Positions 61,440 through 64,000 of a stretch of DNA of 64,000 nt are shown piece by piece (the stretch's first letter is position 1; every line of letters starts with the position of its first letter). Under the pieces are notes generated by a model that was not told the DNA's origin, did no database searches, and saw only the letters and a list, made by a program, of their open reading frames with translations. Source of the stretch: Salimicrobium album (GTDB lineage Bacteria > Bacillota > Bacilli > Bacillales > Halobacillaceae); the NCBI RefSeq assembly GCF_900107115.1, contig NZ_FNOS01000002.1, positions 1 to 64,000 on the forward strand, written 5' to 3'. Made by a program: the position numbers and the translations under genes.

Positions 61440-62990
61440 ATGAATGAAAAAGGATTAAAACAAAGCAAACTTATTTACTGGGCGTCCGGCATCGTTTCTA
61501 TTTGCGGCCTTATTTTCGAAGTGTTATTCGGGGCGCTCGGTTCCTATATTCTCGGGGACGGGGTGAAACAGTACACGCTTACGATCAGCCTGTTCCTGAC
61601 AGGAATGGGAGTGGGAGCAAGCATCAGTGAACGAGTGACGAAAGATCTCGTCGTCGCTTTTATATGGACGGAGTTTCTCGTGGCGGTCGTCGGAGGTTTT
61701 TCCAGCTTTCTTATGTTCGGTATGACCGCTTTTGCTCCGGCGGGGTCCGACGCGCTTTTTCTATACACTGTAACATTTACGATCGGGGCTCTTACGGGTG
61801 TGGAGCTGCCGGTTCTTATACGTAAAGCGAATGATATCGGGGTCGAACTTAATAAAAGTACCGCCCGCGTACTCTTTTCCGACTATGCCGGAGGGCTGGT
61901 GGGGGGATTACTGTTCGCTTTCTATCTGCGCCCGGAAATGGGCATGGTGAAGACTGCGTTTTTCGTCGGGGTCATTAATCTGTCGGTCGCCGTCCTCGTA
62001 TTATTTTATTTCAGAGAAGAAATTAAAAAGTTCTCTTTTCATCTGGGCAGTGCAATCTTTATCGGGATTCTTCTCATTAGCGGTCTGTTCTTCGGGGAAG
62101 AGCTGGCTTTCTCCTTTGAACAGAAACTTTACAAAGATCCGATTCTTCACATGGAAAACACCTCTTATCAGAAGATGGTTCTTACAAAAGACGACGAAGA
62201 TACCCGACTTTTTCTGGACGGGGCCCTGCAGTTCAGTTCCACTGATGAATACCGGTATCATGAGACGCTCGTACATCTTCCTATGGCTTATAAAGAGAAC
62301 GTCCGGGATGTACTCGTGCTGGGAGGGGGAGACGGCATTGCCGTGAACGAACTGCTGAAGTACGAAGGGTTGGAATCGATCACTCTTGTGGATCTCGACC
62401 CCGCTGTCGTCGATTTCGCCAAAGAAAACCCGCACCTGCGTGAGCTGAATGATGGTGCGCTTGACGATCCTCTGGTCGATATTCAGCATAAAGACGCCTT
62501 CAAGTATCTGAAAGCGACAGACAAACGTTTTGATACGGTGCTTATCGACCTGCCGGACCCCAACAACGAAAGTCTGAATAAGCTGTATACGAAAGAATTC
62601 TATTCACTCGTGCGGAATCATCTGAGAGCCGATGGCGTGATGATGGCTCAGGCCACAAGCCCCGTCTTCGCCCCGGAGGTGTACTGGACCATCAACGAAA
62701 CGGTGGAAGCGACGGATATGAATACGTACAATTTTCACGTCGACATACCGAGTTTCGGGAACTGGGGTTTCGTAATGGCTTCAAGGAAAGAAGTGGATAT
62801 CGAAAATGTTTCAATAGATGTACCGACGGAATTTCTCAATGAGGAAATTGTTCCGGCGCTTACCGTGTTTGGAAAAGACGAAGACCGGGAAATCCTAGAT
62901 AGTGACGGTCAGGTTAAGAACCTGGAACCTAATACATTAATCCACCCGAATCTTATTCAGAAATATGAGCAAGCGTGGAAAGATTACTAA
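61440..62990 (+). CDS. Membrane-anchored polyamine aminopropyltransferase (spermidine-synthase-like)
   Basis: A 516-residue two-part protein. The first 210 residues form about seven membrane spans (LIYWASGIVSICGLIFEVLF onward). The cytoplasmic C-terminal part is a spermidine-synthase fold with the nucleotide loop VLVLGGGDGIAVNELL at about 290-305, the acidic LVDLDPAV at about 317 and the catalytic region LIDLPDPNN at about 378-386. Family enzymes move an aminopropyl group from decarboxylated SAM to an amine. The ATG at 61440 is used; the ATG at 61436 runs into a stop. It ends the PspA/DUF350 module. The amine acceptor is unknown and might be a membrane component. Confidence 0.9.
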   Translation: MNEKGLKQSKLIYWASGIVSICGLIFEVLFGALGSYILGDGVKQYTLTISLFLTGMGVGASISERVTKDLVVAFIWTEFLVAVVGGFSSFLMFGMTAFAPAGSDALFLYTVTFTIGALTGVELPVLIRKANDIGVELNKSTARVLFSDYAGGLVGGLLFAFYLRPEMGMVKTAFFVGVINLSVAVLVLFYFREEIKKFSFHLGSAIFIGILLISGLFFGEELAFSFEQKLYKDPILHMENTSYQKMVLTKDDEDTRLFLDGALQFSSTDEYRYHETLVHLPMAYKENVRDVLVLGGGDGIAVNELLKYEGLESITLVDLDPAVVDFAKENPHLRELNDGALDDPLVDIQHKDAFKYLKATDKRFDTVLIDLPDPNNESLNKLYTKEFYSLVRNHLRADGVMMAQATSPVFAPEVYWTINETVEATDMNTYNFHVDIPSFGNWGFVMASRKEVDIENVSIDVPTEFLNEEIVPALTVFGKDEDREILDSDGQVKNLEPNTLIHPNLIQKYEQAWKDY

Positions 62991-63005
62991 AGGAGGATGC
63001 TGAAC

Positions 63006-63686
63006 ATGAAAGTATTTTATCATGGACACGCAGTAGTGAAAGTGGAAACGGAGAAACACACCATTTTGATTGATCCTTACATTTCCGAAAATGGCAATAC
63101 CGATCTGAAAGCGGACGAAGCAAAAGCGGACGTTATTCTCCTGACTCACGGCCACAATGACCACGTCGGTGACACGTTTGAGATTGCTAAAAGAAATGAT
63201 GCCCGGATAGTTGCTCCTTTCGAACTGGCCACGTATCTCGGCAATAAAGGTCTGGACGCCCATCCTATGTACATTGGTGGGGCTCACGAGTTTGATTTCG
63301 GTACAGTGAAACTTACTCAGGCTTTTCACGGTTCTTCCTACACAGAAGATGACGGCACTATCGTATATACCGGTATGCCTACCGGCATTCTGTTGACGAT
63401 TGACGGAAAAACTGTATACCACATGGGAGATACGGGTCTTTTCTCCGACATGAAGATGATCGGGGAAAGAAACGATATTGACCTGGCATTCGTTCCGATC
63501 GGTGATAACTTCACCATGGGACCTGAGGATGCGCTTACGGCAGCTGAATGGATCGGAGCTAAACAGGTAGTACCGGTTCACTACAATACTTTTGATCTGA
63601 TTAATCAGGACGGAGAAGCTTTTGCTTCTAAAGTTAAACCCGGAAAAGGCAAAGCTCTCAAACCGGGAGAATATATCGAACTGTAA
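63006..63686 (+). CDS. ytkL: Metal-dependent hydrolase, UPF0173 family (YtkL)
   Basis: A 226-residue metallo-beta-lactamase-fold hydrolase. The ligand motif [10 protein letters not shown] lies at about 46-55, and further ligands lie in [14 protein letters not shown] and PVHYNTFD. The substrate is unknown. The ATG at 62997 overlaps the Shine-Dalgarno box AAAGGAGG, so the ATG at 63006 is preferred. It begins 15 bases past the aminopropyltransferase gene and could be co-transcribed, though in B. subtilis ytkL stands without that neighbour. Confidence 0.92.
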   Translation: MKVFYHGHAVVKVETEKHTILIDPYISENGNTDLKADEAKADVILLTHGHNDHVGDTFEIAKRNDARIVAPFELATYLGNKGLDAHPMYIGGAHEFDFGTVKLTQAFHGSSYTEDDGTIVYTGMPTGILLTIDGKTVYHMGDTGLFSDMKMIGERNDIDLAFVPIGDNFTMGPEDALTAAEWIGAKQVVPVHYNTFDLINQDGEAFASKVKPGKGKALKPGEYIEL

Positions 63687-63694
63687 TATCACCA

Positions 63695-63736
63695 CATCCC
63701 GGTCGCTTTTGAAGAAAGCGACCGGGATTTTTTTAA
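63695..63736 (+). terminator. ytkL terminator
   Basis: ATCCCGGTCGCTTT pairs with AAAGCGACCGGGAT around a short loop and is followed by seven T. Confidence 0.93.
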
Positions 63737-63811
63737 ATCGGAACAGCGGTGATTTAATGGAAATACATAATAATTCATTTAATAAGGGAAGCGGGCGGGA
63801 CCTGTTCGAAA

Positions 63812-63871
63812 TTGAACTATAACTGTATCACTAGTATAATAACAATTATACTTGTAAACACTAGTACAGTT
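63812..63871 (+). promoter_or_regulatory. Promoter and overlapping dyad operator of ytoI
   Basis: TTGAAC (63812-63817), a 17-base spacer and TATAAT (63835-63840) form a near-consensus SigA promoter. It is overlapped by nested symmetry: AACTGT (63821) with ACAGTT (63866-63871), AGTATAAT (63833-63840) with ATTATACT (63845-63852), and ACTAGT twice. The arrangement suggests repression, perhaps by YtoI itself, which has an N-terminal winged helix. Confidence 0.65.
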
Positions 63872-63888
63872 AGAGAGAAGGTGAGCGT

Positions 63889-64000
63889 TTGACTACAAAA
63901 CACGAGCAGATTTTAAATCACATAGATTCTTTGAGTATAGGGAGTAAAATTTCCGTCCGCCGTATTGCCAAGGAAATGCAGGTGAGTGAAGGGACGGCTT
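63889..64000 (+). CDS. ytoI: YtoI, HTH-DRTGG-CBS domain protein (5' end only)
   Basis: The first 37 codons of a gene that runs off the window. The product begins MTTKHEQILNHIDSLSIGSK and then ISVRRIAKEMQVSEGTA, a GntR-type winged helix nearly identical in pattern to B. subtilis YtoI, which continues with DRTGG, two CBS and a hot-dog domain. The start is TTG at 63889 with AGAAGGTG upstream. The downstream domains cannot be seen here. Sensing of an adenine nucleotide is expected from the family. Confidence 0.85.
   Translation, partial: MTTKHEQILNHIDSLSIGSKISVRRIAKEMQVSEGTA

Noticed and set aside
63622-63822. A 66-codon frame overlapping the end of ytkL
   Set aside because: It is out of frame with ytkL, passes through the ytkL terminator and reaches the ytoI promoter; no ribosome-binding site.
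1-64000. CRISPR arrays, insertion sequences, prophage genes or tRNA genes
   Set aside because: No regularly spaced repeats, transposase, integrase or phage proteins, and no tRNA cloverleaf, were seen on either strand.

Overview
The window is a stretch of chromosome from a low-to-mid GC Gram-positive bacterium of the family Bacillaceae. The gene order is largely that of the Bacillus subtilis ytfP-ytgP / ytmPQ / ytoPQ-ytpPQR-sftA / murC-ytxGHJ / aroA-ccpA-motPS-acuCBA / tyrS-rpsD / ytsP-refZ-hisJ-ezrA / nifS-thiI / nadK-ytxK-ackA / ytkL-ytoI segment. Acidic proteins, a MotPS (sodium-type) stator pair and general composition suggest a salt- or alkali-tolerant member (Salimicrobium/Halobacillus-like is a guess; no species call is possible from sequence reading alone).

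Layout. 1-411: 3' end of a 23S rRNA gene, a 5S rRNA gene and the operon terminator (with a small tandem duplication). 470-800: remains of a frameshifted unknown gene. 0.9-8.8 kb: ytfP, a MurJ-type flippase, an rRNA pseudouridine synthase, a DeoR-like regulator, pepV, thpR, ytlQ, ytmP. 8.9-16.6 kb: a previously uncalled 52-residue membrane protein, trmB, ytnP, ytzB, ytoP, a DUF84 NTPase, ytoQ, a PTS IIC protein and ytpP-ytpQ-ytpR. 16.8-24.4 kb: sftA, nicotinate phosphoribosyltransferase, murC, the stress operon ytxG-ytxH-(ytxJ) behind a clear SigB-type promoter, and the DAHP synthase/chorismate mutase. 24.5-32.6 kb: ccpA, motP-motS, the acuABC operon (minus strand) and a large class A penicillin-binding protein with a fibronectin domain where B. 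subtilis has acsA. 32.7-34.3 kb: a tyrosine T-box leader and tyrS.

34.3-45.7 kb looks accessory: it sits between tyrS and rpsD, which are neighbours in B. subtilis. It holds DUF4317, an AbgT transporter, a nitrilase-family hydrolase, a NRAMP-family transporter broken by an out-of-frame deletion, a nucleoside deaminase, a small membrane protein, and a tight four-gene cassette: Wzx-type flippase, QueC-like PP-loop enzyme, asparagine-synthetase-like enzyme lacking the glutaminase cysteine, and a GT2 glycosyltransferase. The cassette is a good candidate for an undescribed pathway that makes and exports an amide- or nitrile-modified glycoconjugate.

46-58.8 kb returns to the conserved backbone: rpsD with its autoregulatory-type leader, ytsP, refZ, hisJ, ezrA, nifS-thiI (tRNA 4-thiouridine), an amidohydrolase, NAD kinase, ytxK, ackA (with an upstream cre-like site) and a universal stress protein. 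59.0-63.0 kb is a second coherent module: DUF4178, PspA/IM30, DUF4247, DUF350 and a membrane-anchored aminopropyltransferase, which links membrane stress to polyamine chemistry. The window ends with ytkL and the first 112 bases of ytoI behind a promoter embedded in a dyad.
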